Shown here piece after piece: positions 1 through 7,372 of a stretch of DNA of 36,052 nt. Position numbers and translations under genes: made by a program. The DNA lies in contig JAIRLE010000039.1 of NCBI GenBank assembly GCA_031259605.1, positions 1 through 36,052 of the forward strand, in the 5' to 3' direction. The DNA comes from Zoogloeaceae bacterium. GTDB lineage: Bacteria; Pseudomonadota; Gammaproteobacteria; Burkholderiales; Rhodocyclaceae. The first letter of the stretch is position 1, and each line of letters begins with the position of its first letter. The notes under the pieces were generated by a model. The model was not told the origin of the DNA. It saw only the letters and a program-made list of their open reading frames with translations, and did not search any database.

Positions 1-191
1 TGTTCGTCTCCCCCAGACCCCGTCACTTTCTTCGGCCCAAAGGGCGTCTCCCATTCGTAGCGCGTCTTCTGCCGCAAGGGGTCTTCCGATTCCAGCAACA
101 CCCCCGTCCGCGGCTCATACAGGTTCCGCCATACGCCTCCGTCCGGGTCGGTTTCACTCAGGATGCGCAGACTGTGAAGCCTATGACTCAT
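1..191 (-). CDS. RHS/YD-repeat-like protein, N-terminal fragment
   Basis: An open frame starts at ATG 191-189 and runs off the window at base 1, giving 63 codons without a stop. A strong ribosome binding site (AAGAGGAG, 207-200) sits 8 nt upstream, so this looks like a true gene start. The peptide has the aromatic/Gly/Asp pattern of RHS/YD-repeat proteins: ETDPDGGVWRNLYEP, then a second similar unit ending DPLRQKTRYEWE. There is no signal peptide and no N-terminal PAAR or VgrG-like part, so it may be an orphan RHS fragment or the start of a short RHS protein. It reads in the same direction as nrdB but lies 176 bp beyond it. The intervening 192-367 shows no clear terminator. Function cannot be assigned from this fragment. 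Confidence 0.45.
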   Translation of the reverse strand, partial: MSHRLHSLRILSETDPDGGVWRNLYEPRTGVLLESEDPLRQKTRYEWETPFGPKKVTGSGGDE

Positions 192-367
192 GATTTCAAC
201 TCCTCTTGTCGGTGAGATTCTATCATTGTCCGTGGAATAGCCTCTGCGCGGAATAAAGGCCAGCTACGGATCGGGATGGAATCGGACGGAACCAGACATG
301 ATGCAGGTTTCTCGACCTGGATCGTCACGCCCGTCCATGTATGCTAATCGGCAAGAATCCGCTTTGC

Positions 368-1498
368 TCATTCCCACGCCAGGCTTCCCCCCGTCTGATA
401 TTCCGTGACTCTCGTCTCGAAGAAGTTTTTCTCTTTTCGCAGATTGGCCTGTTCATCCAGCCAGGGCAGCGTGGCTTGCGCACCGGGGAAGGGTTCGTCG
501 AGGCCCATCTGGCGGGCGCGGCGGTTGGCGACGAAGCGGAACTGGCCCAGGTGCAGGTCGGCGGAATAGCCGAGGATGGCTTCCTGTAAAATGTAATGGG
601 CATAAGCTTCTTCCGTCGCGTCGGCCTCTGCCCAGAGTTCGGCGACGGCTTTCGGGTCGAGCGTCAGGTTTTCCTCGTGCATCAGTTCGCGGATGACGCG
701 CAGGCCGAAGGCGCAGTGCAGCACCTCGTCGCGCATGATGTACTGGAACTGTTCCGCGGTACCCTTCATCAACCCGCGCCGTTGCAGGGCGAAGATGGGG
801 GAAAAGCCGTTGTAGAACCAGCAGCCCTCGAAAATGCCGGCGAAAAAGAGATAGGACAAGGCAAATTCGTGCAGGGTGTCCCGGTCGCTCAAATCGAGGT
901 CGGAGCGCAGGATTTTTTCCAGTCTCCGGTTGGCGAGCACGATCTTGCCGTGGATGGCGGGCACCACCCGGTAACGGTTGTAGATTTCCTCCTGCTCCAG
1001 ATTCAGGGTTTCGATGCAGTGCTGGTAGGTCCAGGTGTGCAGGGCTTCCTCGAAGACCTGTCGCGCCTGGTAGATCTGCAATTCCGGCGCAGTCATCTTT
1101 TCCATGACCGCGAGACCAATGTTGCGCATGGCGAGGATGTCCGAGGTGGTGAGATAGGCGAGCACGTTCTCGAACATGTGCCGCTCCGCCGCCGTGAGCT
1201 TGTGGTGGTAATCCTGCACATCCTGCGCCATGTTGATTTCCGTGGGCGCCCAGTGATTGCGGTTGGCTTTCAGGAAGAATTCCCAGGCCCAGGGATAGCG
1301 AAAAGGCGCGAGCTGATTGATGTCGCCGTGGCCATTGACCACGCGCTTGTCGGCGGCTTTCACCGGGGCAAGGCCGCCGCCGGGGGGAGCGACGGATTCG
1401 GCGGCGGTCGCGGGTGCGAGGGTAGTCCGGACGGGCGCTTCGGGGGCGGCAACCGCAGGGGTGGGCGCATCGTCCCAGTCATCGAAAAAGGCGTTCAT
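368..1498 (-). CDS. nrdB: Class Ia ribonucleotide reductase, beta subunit
   Basis: This 376-residue protein is the radical-generating small subunit, which with NrdA converts ribonucleoside diphosphates to deoxyribonucleotides in the cytoplasm. The di-iron ligands line up with the E. coli enzyme in spacing: D120, E151, H154, E224, E258 and H261. The radical tyrosine is Y158 in the E-x2-H-x3-Y motif. The first ~55 residues are a low-complexity Ala/Pro-rich extension. The start at 1498 is supported by an AGGAG ribosome binding site 6-7 nt upstream. The gene is on the same strand as nrdA but separated from it by an unknown gene and a repeat, so the usual nrdA-nrdB adjacency is broken. No separate strong promoter is evident upstream, and co-transcription from the nrdA promoter is plausible. 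Confidence 0.96.
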   Translation of the reverse strand: MNAFFDDWDDAPTPAVAAPEAPVRTTLAPATAAESVAPPGGGLAPVKAADKRVVNGHGDINQLAPFRYPWAWEFFLKANRNHWAPTEINMAQDVQDYHHKLTAAERHMFENVLAYLTTSDILAMRNIGLAVMEKMTAPELQIYQARQVFEEALHTWTYQHCIETLNLEQEEIYNRYRVVPAIHGKIVLANRRLEKILRSDLDLSDRDTLHEFALSYLFFAGIFEGCWFYNGFSPIFALQRRGLMKGTAEQFQYIMRDEVLHCAFGLRVIRELMHEENLTLDPKAVAELWAEADATEEAYAHYILQEAILGYSADLHLGQFRFVANRRARQMGLDEPFPGAQATLPWLDEQANLRKEKNFFETRVTEYQTGGSLAWE

Positions 1499-1648
1499 CG
1501 GGGTTCTCCTGTAGTGAATCGCATCATTGAAAGTCCGCCGTTATGCGCTGGCCTGTTTTCGCGCTCAGATGGCGCGGACGGCAAATGACCGGGAGGGCGC
1601 GATTCTCCATCTCTGGCGGCCTTGAGCCAAACGACTTCCCCTTGCGCG

Positions 1649-2383
1649 TCATGAGCACTGTCCGACACTTCTGGTCTGCCGCGGATGTTCCGGGCAGCCG
1701 AACAGGTAAAACGTGCCATTGTGGAACAATTTTTCATGAATCACCGTGCCCGGCAATTGCAGGATCAGGCGCATGGGTTTTCCACACTGGTCGCAACGCG
1801 GCTTTTCGGGACTCTGAATCCAGGCGGGGGCAAGGCCGATTCGCGCCTGGTTGATGGGGTCGAATTCAAAGCTCGCGCTACCGGCGCACAGGAGATAAGA
1901 GAGCAGGTCTTCGGGATATGCCGGACAAACGGCGCTCAAGGCCGGACGCAACGCGGGGATATTCTGGATGAGCCGCCTGGGAGAAAAGATGTTCCGTCCC
2001 TTATGCCGTGGAACCGGCACGATCCGGTATGCGCGGCCAAGAAGCGTCGGCGCGGAAACTCGCGCGTCCACGAAATGAAATTCCACCTCCTTGTGGGACG
2101 TCACCTCGATCACCTTGCCGCTCCAGGGGAATCCGGAAAAATCCTCCGGAACCGGCACCAGACAACGCGCCTCGTCCGTTTCGGCATTTCCGCGGGCAAG
2201 CACGTAACCGCCCGGAGATGACGCGCAAAACGTGTCGATGCACGCATAGATGCCTTCCAGTTGTCCGGGCGCGGACGCCGCGACGCACCGGGCGATATGG
2301 CGTCGCTTGCGATTGAACCGGAAAAGGGGAATCCCCAGCGCCGCCATGGCGGCCAGGAGAAGGATGGCAATGAGCGCTTTCAT
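1649..2383 (-). CDS. Unknown membrane-anchored protein inserted between nrdA and nrdB
   Basis: This 244-residue protein begins with one hydrophobic segment (residues 2-21) followed by a basic stretch (RFNRKRRH), suggesting a membrane anchor with a cytoplasmic body. The C-terminus has a possible zinc-binding knuckle: CDQC at 197-200 and CPEH at 230-233. The pattern CGKPMRLILQL followed by a short strand and FGC resembles the end of DUF1963/YwqG-type proteins. That is a family-pattern impression, not a search result. No ribosome binding site is obvious before the ATG at 2383. It lies between nrdA (ends 2574) and nrdB (starts 1498) on the same strand, so it may ride in the reductase transcript. 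Nothing in the sequence ties it to nucleotide reduction. Confidence 0.65.
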   Translation of the reverse strand: MKALIAILLLAAMAALGIPLFRFNRKRRHIARCVAASAPGQLEGIYACIDTFCASSPGGYVLARGNAETDEARCLVPVPEDFSGFPWSGKVIEVTSHKEVEFHFVDARVSAPTLLGRAYRIVPVPRHKGRNIFSPRRLIQNIPALRPALSAVCPAYPEDLLSYLLCAGSASFEFDPINQARIGLAPAWIQSPEKPRCDQCGKPMRLILQLPGTVIHEKLFHNGTFYLFGCPEHPRQTRSVGQCS

Positions 2384-2420
2384 CGAAAGACGGGCGCGTT
2401 TGGGGTCAAAACGACAACTT

Positions 2421-2520
2421 CGTCATTGCGGGGGCCGAAGGTCCGTGGCAATCCAGATGGCCTTGCAGGTTGCCGGAACGCTTCATGGATTGCCGCGGCG
2501 CTGCGCGCCTCGCAATGACG
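2421..2520. repeat. 100-bp palindromic REP/MITE-like element
   Basis: Two 35-bp arms are inverted copies of each other: 2421-2455 begins CGTCATTGCG and ends GGCAATCCA, and 2486-2520 is its reverse complement with 7 mismatches. They flank a 30-bp core. Each arm also contains a small inner hairpin (for example GGCGC-GCA-GCGCC). The CGTCATTGCGAG...GCAATCCA ends match a kind of dispersed palindromic repeat seen in many proteobacterial genomes. It lies in the 190-bp gap after nrdA. Confidence 0.75.
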
Positions 2521-2541
2521 ATGGTTTTGAGGTGGGTTCAT

Positions 2542-2576
2542 CTGTCCTCTGTCTTCTGTCTTCCGTCCCCCGATCA
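2542..2576. repeat. Degenerate heptanucleotide array overlapping the nrdA stop
   Basis: Five consecutive 7-bp units can be read on the plus strand: CTGTCCT, CTGTCTT, CTGTCTT, CCGTCCC, CCGATCA. The last unit contains the reverse complement of the nrdA TGA stop (2574-2576). The unit resembles that of the array at 2639-2673. Confidence 0.6.
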
Positions 2577-5387
2577 CTGGCACGCCTCGCAATCCGGATT
2601 GTCGATGGAACAAAAGCGCGGCGCTTCGGCATACGCTTCTGATTCCTGATCCCTGATTTCCGATCCCTGATCCAGCTTTTCCGCCTGCGAAGCGCCCAGG
2701 GTGCGCAAGTAGTAGGTGGTCTTCAGGCCCTTCGTCCAGGCGAGTTTGTAGAGTTCGTCCAGTTTCTTCCCGGAAGGCGCGGCAAGATAGAGGTTCAGCG
2801 ACTGCGCTTGATCGATCCATTTCTGCCGTCTCGATGCGGCTTCCACCAGCCATTTTGGGTCGATTTCAAAGGCGGTGGCGTAGCGTTTCTTCAAGTCTTC
2901 CGGCACCCGGTCGATGCGGGCGATGGAACCGTCGAAGTACTTCAGGTCGGCCACCATCACCGTGTCCCACAGACCGTGTTCCTTCAGTTCGCGCGCCAGA
3001 TGTTCGTTGATGATGGTGAATTCGCCGGAAAGATTGGATTTCACGTAGAGATTCTGGTATTCCGGCTCGATGCCTTGCGAGACGCCGACGATGTTGGAAA
3101 TGGTTGCGGTCGGGGCAATGGCGACGCAGTTGGAATTGCGCATCCCCACTTCCCGGATGCGGGCGCGCAGGCGTTCCCAATCGAGGGTGGCGCTTCTGTC
3201 CTGGTCGATGGGCGCGCCGCGTTCGGCTTCCAAAAGCGCGATGGAATCGAGCGGCAGGATGCCTTGATCCCACAGGCTGCCGGGAAAACTCGAATAGCGC
3301 CCGCGCTCCACGGCGAGATCGGTGGAGGCCCAGTAGGCCAGATAGCAGACGGTTTCCATCGCGCGGTCGGCAAAGAGCGCCGCTTCTTCCGAGGCATAGG
3401 GCAGGCGCAAGAGATGCAGGCAATCCGAAAAGCCCATGATGCCCAGACCCACGGGTCGATGGCGCAGATTGGCGGCTCTCGCCTTGGCGGTGGCGTAGAA
3501 ATTGATGTCGATCACGTTATCCAGCATCCGCATGGCCGTGCCGATGGTGCGGGAGAGTTTTTCCATGTCGAGCCGCCCGTCTTTCAAGTGCGCGGGCAGG
3601 TTGATGGAACCCAGGTTGCAGACGCCGGTTTCCGCATTCGAGGTGTTGAGGGTGATCTCGGTGCACAGGTTGGAACTGTGCACCACGCCCGCGTGTCGCT
3701 GCGGCGAGCGCAGGTTGCAGGGGTCCTTGAAGGTGATCCAGGGATGCCCGGTCTCGAAAAGGAGCGTGAGCATACGCCGCCAAAGCTGCACGGCGGGCAG
3801 CTTGCGAAAGAGCTTGATCTCGCCGCGCGCCGCCTTTTCTTCGTAAGCGAGATAACTTTGCGCGAAGGCGCGCCCGAATTTTTCGTGCAGATCGGGCGTC
3901 TCGTCGGGGGAAAAGAGCGTCCATTCGCCGTTTGCCAGCACCCGTTCCATGAACAGATCGGGAATCCAGTGCGCGGTGTTCATGTCGTGACAGCGGCGGC
4001 GCTCGTCACCCGTGTTCTTCCTCAGTTCCAGGAATTCCTCGATGTCCAGGTGCCAGGTTTCCAGATAGGCGCAGACCGCGCCCTTTCGCTTGCCGCCCTG
4101 ATTGACCGCCACCGCCGTGTCGTTGACCACCTTCAGGAAGGGAATCACGCCCTGGCTCTTGCCGTTCGTGCCCTTGATGCGGCTGCCCAGCGCGCGGATT
4201 GGCGTCCAGTCGTTGCCCAGGCCGCCTGCGTATTTTTGCAGCAGGGCGTTTTCCTTCAGGCTCTGGTAGATGTCCTCCAGATCGTCGGAGACCGTGGTCA
4301 GGTAGCAGGAGGAAAGCTGGGAATGCCGGGTGCCGGAATTGAACAGGGTCGGCGTCGAGCACATGAAATCGAAACGGGAAATGAGATCGTAGAATTCGAT
4401 GGCGCGCGCCTCCCGATCAATCTCGTTCAACGCCAGCCCCATCGCCACGCGCATGAAGAAAATCTGCGGCAGTTCGATGCGGCGCTCCTCGATGTGCAGG
4501 AAATAGCGGTCGTAGAGGGTTTGCAGGCCGAGGTAGGTAAATTGCAGGTCGCGCCCGGAATCGAGCGCCGCCGCGAGACGTTCGAGGTCGAATTCGGCAA
4601 GGCGGGGATCGAGGAGTTCGGTTTCGACGCCCAGTCTCACGAAACGGGGGAAATAATCCTTCATTGCCGCTGCCGCCGTTTCCGGGGAGATTCCCTGGCC
4701 GGTTTCCCGTCCGAGTACCTCCTCGCGCAGCGCGAAGAGGGTAAGCCGCGCCGTCACCTTGTCATAGACCGGGTCCTGCTCGATCAGGGTGCGCGCGGCG
4801 AGGGTGAGCGCCGTGTAGACCTCGGAGAGCGGCATGTTGTCGTAGAGATTCTTCAGCGTCAGTTCCAGCACGGCCTCGGCGTTGGCCTCGTCCATCCCGT
4901 CGCAGGCGGAGGCAAGACGCGCGCGCAGGGCGGCGACATCCAGCGGACGCCGCTCGCCCGCCACGGTGACATGGATGCCGGAATCGGTCGTCTTGCTCTG
5001 CCGGGCTTCCTGAGCGGCGCGTTCCTCGGCGCGGCGCTCGCGGTAGAGCACGTAGGCGCGCGCCACATCGTGCTCGCCCGCGCGCATCAAGGCCAGTTCC
5101 ACCTGATCCTGTATCGTTTCGATATGCACCGTGCCGCCCGCCGGACGACGGCGGATCAGGGCTTCCACCACATTGCGGGTCAGACGCGCCACCACCTCCC
5201 GAACACGGACGGAAGTGGCGCTCTGCGCGCCTTCCACGGCGAGGAACGCCTTGGTCAGGGCAAGCGCGATTTTTTCGGATTGAAAGGCGGCAATCGCCCC
5301 GTTGCGGCGAATGACTTCCAGACTGGCGGTATGCGCCTCGGCGGCTTCCTCTGTGGCGTTCCCCGGAACTGATGAATTGTGCGGCAT
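2574..5387 (-). CDS. nrdA: Class Ia ribonucleotide reductase, alpha subunit
   Basis: This 937-residue catalytic subunit reduces ribonucleoside diphosphates. Two tandem ATP-cones are visible (about residues 20-120 and 130-225), the arrangement known from Pseudomonas aeruginosa NrdA. The active site is intact: C361 (SSCYL), N573/C575/E577 (NLCTE), C590, the radical-transfer pair Y892-Y893 (TTYYLRTLG), and the C-terminal CxxC at 933/936. The frame is open upstream to a TTG at 5498, but that would use riboswitch sequence, so ATG 5387 is chosen. An insert of about 11 residues (906-916) before the C-terminal tail is encoded by a heptamer array. The leader of ~280 nt holds a cobalamin riboswitch, and a promoter and NrdR-like boxes lie upstream of it, so expression should fall when B12 or dATP/ATP-bound NrdR is abundant. 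Confidence 0.96.
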   Translation of the reverse strand: MPHNSSVPGNATEEAAEAHTASLEVIRRNGAIAAFQSEKIALALTKAFLAVEGAQSATSVRVREVVARLTRNVVEALIRRRPAGGTVHIETIQDQVELALMRAGEHDVARAYVLYRERRAEERAAQEARQSKTTDSGIHVTVAGERRPLDVAALRARLASACDGMDEANAEAVLELTLKNLYDNMPLSEVYTALTLAARTLIEQDPVYDKVTARLTLFALREEVLGRETGQGISPETAAAAMKDYFPRFVRLGVETELLDPRLAEFDLERLAAALDSGRDLQFTYLGLQTLYDRYFLHIEERRIELPQIFFMRVAMGLALNEIDREARAIEFYDLISRFDFMCSTPTLFNSGTRHSQLSSCYLTTVSDDLEDIYQSLKENALLQKYAGGLGNDWTPIRALGSRIKGTNGKSQGVIPFLKVVNDTAVAVNQGGKRKGAVCAYLETWHLDIEEFLELRKNTGDERRRCHDMNTAHWIPDLFMERVLANGEWTLFSPDETPDLHEKFGRAFAQSYLAYEEKAARGEIKLFRKLPAVQLWRRMLTLLFETGHPWITFKDPCNLRSPQRHAGVVHSSNLCTEITLNTSNAETGVCNLGSINLPAHLKDGRLDMEKLSRTIGTAMRMLDNVIDINFYATAKARAANLRHRPVGLGIMGFSDCLHLLRLPYASEEAALFADRAMETVCYLAYWASTDLAVERGRYSSFPGSLWDQGILPLDSIALLEAERGAPIDQDRSATLDWERLRARIREVGMRNSNCVAIAPTATISNIVGVSQGIEPEYQNLYVKSNLSGEFTIINEHLARELKEHGLWDTVMVADLKYFDGSIARIDRVPEDLKKRYATAFEIDPKWLVEAASRRQKWIDQAQSLNLYLAAPSGKKLDELYKLAWTKGLKTTYYLRTLGASQAEKLDQGSEIRDQESEAYAEAPRFCSIDNPDCEACQ
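2639..2673. repeat. Heptanucleotide tandem repeat inside the nrdA 3' coding end
   Basis: Five consecutive 7-bp units on the plus strand: CTGATTC, CTGATCC, CTGATTT, CCGATCC, CTGATCC. They encode (minus strand) the acidic insert DQGSEIRDQES just before the redox-active C-terminal tail of NrdA. Because 7 is not a multiple of 3, gain or loss of one unit would shift the frame of the last ~21 codons, including the CxxC. Confidence 0.8.
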
Positions 5388-5505
5388 GTTTTCCAATACT
5401 CCCCGTAGGCGTGTGGCAAGCGGGGGGGACTGGCGGATGGCGCGCGGCAAGCCGCGAAAAGCCACCGTCCGGAAAGACGCCCCGCTTCCCGAAGACAATC
5501 AAAAT

Positions 5506-5669
5506 GCGCGGCAGGTTTCCTGGCTCTCGGGTCGCCGCCTTGCGCCCGCCTTCCCGGAAAAGTCCAGTGACAGGACATGGCCTCGAATGACGCAAGACTC
5601 GCCGACTACAGTTGCGGGGGCAGCTCCGGCATGAAGACCATAAAATCCACCGGATTCCCTTGACCGCGC
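5506..5669 (-). promoter_or_regulatory. Cobalamin (B12) riboswitch of nrdA
   Basis: Read on the minus strand, the leader has the conserved cobalamin-riboswitch blocks in order: AAGGGAATCCGGTG near the 5' end, GCCGGAGCTGCCCCCGCAAC followed by TGTAGTC in the core, and the 3' B12 box GAGAGCCAGGAAACCTGCC. The outer stem P1 closes as GCGCGG (5669-5664) with CCGCGC (5511-5506). It lies in the nrdA leader, 118 nt before the chosen ATG. A GC-rich hairpin follows between riboswitch and start codon, without a U tract, so control of translation or Rho-dependent termination is more likely than intrinsic termination. B12 repression of a B12-independent reductase is known where a B12-dependent class II enzyme (NrdJ) also exists; no nrdJ is in this window. 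Confidence 0.93.
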
Positions 5670-5677
5670 GAGGGCGA

Positions 5678-5706
5678 AGTCTAGGAGTGAGGCGAAACAC
5701 TGTCAA
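5678..5706 (-). promoter_or_regulatory. Sigma70-type promoter of nrdA
   Basis: The minus strand has TTGACA (5706-5701), a 17-bp spacer and TAGACT (5683-5678). Transcription would start near 5671, immediately before the riboswitch P1 stem. This gives a complete riboswitch at the 5' end of the transcript. Confidence 0.75.
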
Positions 5707-5714
5707 GGAGAAAA

Positions 5715-5761
5715 ACACAATATATAGTGGTTTGTTGATTAGGATCAACTAGATATAGTGC
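5715..5761. promoter_or_regulatory. Tandem NrdR-box-like sites
   Basis: Box 1 is ACACAATATATAGTGG (5715-5730), close to the NrdR consensus ACACwATATaTwGTGT. Box 2 is CAACTAGATATAGTGC (5746-5761), about 12 of 16 matches. Their starts are 31 bp apart, three helical turns, the spacing known for paired NrdR boxes. They lie just upstream of the -35 element of the nrdA promoter. NrdR itself is not encoded in the window. Confidence 0.75.
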
Positions 5762-5899
5762 TTCCACAACGTACAGCCTTGTGCCGCCAGGGACGGGATC
5801 GGTGCCATTTTCCATGCTGTTATCGTAAATTTCGCACGTATCGTCGAGTGTCTCCGATAGTGTGAACACTCCCTGGGACAGCTTCTATGACGCACACGC
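5762..5899. other. Gap between nrdA regulatory region and kinase stop
   Basis: Together with 5388-5761 this makes a 512-bp gene-free stretch. The part 5388-5761 is explained by the nrdA leader, promoter and NrdR sites. In 5762-5899 no convincing gene or terminator is seen. A 62-codon GTG-started frame (5869-5681) runs through the NrdR sites and the promoter and is not accepted. Confidence 0.5.
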
Positions 5900-7372
5900 T
5901 CACGGCGGCAACAATTCGAGTTTTAGCTCACCTTTGTCTTGCGGCAACGCGTTGCCGCCTTCGACGCTCACGGCTTCCGCCTGTTCCAGCAAACGTTGAT
6001 TGGCATTGCGCAGGCGGGCGATGATCTTGGCGATCAGGGCGTTGCGCATGCGTTCCTGGAGTTCATCCGAGGCCATCGCCAGCGCCGGACCGCTGATTTC
6101 CACGAAGAGGCAAGGTTCCAGCGTCACCACTGTCGCGCCGCGCTTGCCTTCGGCGGGAGAAAGATAGGCCATTTCACCAATGACCTCGCCCGCGCCCAGG
6201 CGACACAGCATCTTGCCTTCGCGCGAGACTTCCACCTGGCCCGAAACCAGGATGCCGAAACGCCGGTCTTCCTCGCCTTCCCGCATCAGGGCGACGTTGG
6301 CGCCAATGTTGCGCCACACCGCGGAGCGCAGGATTTCCCACAATTCCACGTTTTCAAATTCAAGGAAAAACTCCAGCTTGCGCAGGGCTGAAAAATGTTC
6401 ATTATCCTGCCGCGCGTGGTCTTCGTTGTCGGTCATGATCTTGTAGCGCACCGAAGACAATTCCTTGGCAAATTCCGCGCCATTGCTGTAGCGGCTGTAG
6501 AGATTCTTTTCCAGCGCCTTCTTGAGAATGGCGTCGAGCTTGACGGGCACATTGGGATTCATGCGCGAGGCCAACGGCGGGTCCATGTTCATGATTTTGT
6601 ACACCAGCGTTGCCTGATCCTGCGCCCGGAAAGGCAAGCGCCCGGTGAGCATCTGAAACAGCACCACGCCCAAAGAATAGAGGTCGGTCTTCTGGTTCAG
6701 CGGGTATGCCTTGATTTGCTCCGGCGACATGTAGGCCGGGGAACCCACGCCCATCACAAAGGTGGAATCCCGATCCATGTCCTTGTTGATGTTGATCGCC
6801 AGGCCGAAATCGGCAATCTTGGGGTTGTCTTCCTGATCCACCAGAATGTTGGCGGGCTTGATGTCGCGGTGGATGACGCCTTGGCGATAGGCATGGTCCA
6901 GCGCCATGCAACACTTGAAAATAATGCCGATGGTGCGATGTAGGGGCAACAGGCGGTCGATGTGGCAGAATTCTTCCAGGGAAACGCCATTCACGTATTC
7001 CATGGCGATATACGCTTGGTTCTCCTGGACTTCGGCGTCATAGACGCGCACGATATTGGGATGGTCGAGCCGCTCGGAAATCATGCGCTCCGTGCGAAAG
7101 AGCTTGCGCAAGCGCCGGGAGACCGCCAGGTTCTTGTGGTTGAACTGCACCACCTTGACCGCCACCTGCCGGTCAACGTCCGGGTCCTGGCAAAGGTATA
7201 CCACGGCGGTCGCGCCCTTGCCCAATTCCCGGATGATGTGATATTTGCCAATACTTTCCATGTCGCCAAATCCAGTTGCCTGCCGACGCAGCGTGTCCGA
7301 AACAGGGATGCTAACAAAATCCTGCCCCGGCTTGAAAAAACTTTTTTCATCCCCATAACCCGGAATATTCAT
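5900..7372 (-). CDS. Ser/Thr protein kinase with C-terminal cyclic-nucleotide-binding domain
   Basis: This 490-residue soluble protein has a complete Hanks-type kinase domain at about residues 44-310: glycine loop GKGATAVV (51-58), lysine K73 in AVK, HRDIKPAN (168-175), DFG (188-190) and the SPAYMSPEQ segment. Residues ~330-445 form a CRP/cNMP-type beta-barrel with the cassette motif IGEMAYLSP and RGATVV, including E400 and R411 at the places where cyclic nucleotide is usually held. No membrane segment, PASTA repeat or DNA-binding HTH follows. The likely role is a cyclic-nucleotide-responsive kinase, but substrate and ligand are unknown. Its ATG is 11 bp from the grpE ATG on the opposite strand, and the grpE heat-shock promoter lies inside its first codons, so expression of the two could interfere. 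Its own promoter would have to lie within grpE. Confidence 0.88.
   Translation of the reverse strand: MNIPGYGDEKSFFKPGQDFVSIPVSDTLRRQATGFGDMESIGKYHIIRELGKGATAVVYLCQDPDVDRQVAVKVVQFNHKNLAVSRRLRKLFRTERMISERLDHPNIVRVYDAEVQENQAYIAMEYVNGVSLEEFCHIDRLLPLHRTIGIIFKCCMALDHAYRQGVIHRDIKPANILVDQEDNPKIADFGLAININKDMDRDSTFVMGVGSPAYMSPEQIKAYPLNQKTDLYSLGVVLFQMLTGRLPFRAQDQATLVYKIMNMDPPLASRMNPNVPVKLDAILKKALEKNLYSRYSNGAEFAKELSSVRYKIMTDNEDHARQDNEHFSALRKLEFFLEFENVELWEILRSAVWRNIGANVALMREGEEDRRFGILVSGQVEVSREGKMLCRLGAGEVIGEMAYLSPAEGKRGATVVTLEPCLFVEISGPALAMASDELQERMRNALIAKIIARLRNANQRLLEQAEAVSVEGGNALPQDKGELKLELLPP
7331..7358 (+). promoter_or_regulatory. Sigma32 heat-shock promoter of grpE
   Basis: CTTGAAA (7331-7337), a 13-bp spacer and CCCCATAA (7351-7358) match the sigma32 consensus CTTGAAA-N13/14-CCCCATnT almost exactly. 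The predicted start near 7365 gives a leader of about 20 nt before the grpE ATG at 7384, which has GGAG at 7374-7377. The promoter lies in codons 5-14 of the divergent kinase gene. Confidence 0.88.

Noticed and set aside
596..1588. Long plus-strand frame of 330 codons opposite nrdB
   Set aside because: It is the antisense shadow of a confirmed nrdB reading frame in GC-rich DNA, with no recognisable domain.
2808..5372. 854-codon plus-strand frame opposite nrdA
   Set aside because: Antisense shadow of nrdA; composition is rich in His, Gly and Arg and shows no family motif.
5388..5498. Extended NrdA start at TTG 5498
   Set aside because: The extra 37 residues are not NrdA-like and would begin at the edge of the cobalamin riboswitch; ATG 5387 gives the expected N-terminus.
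5681..5869. 62-codon minus-strand frame between kinase and nrdA
   Set aside because: It starts at GTG without a ribosome binding site and runs through the NrdR-like boxes and the nrdA promoter, so the regulatory explanation is better.
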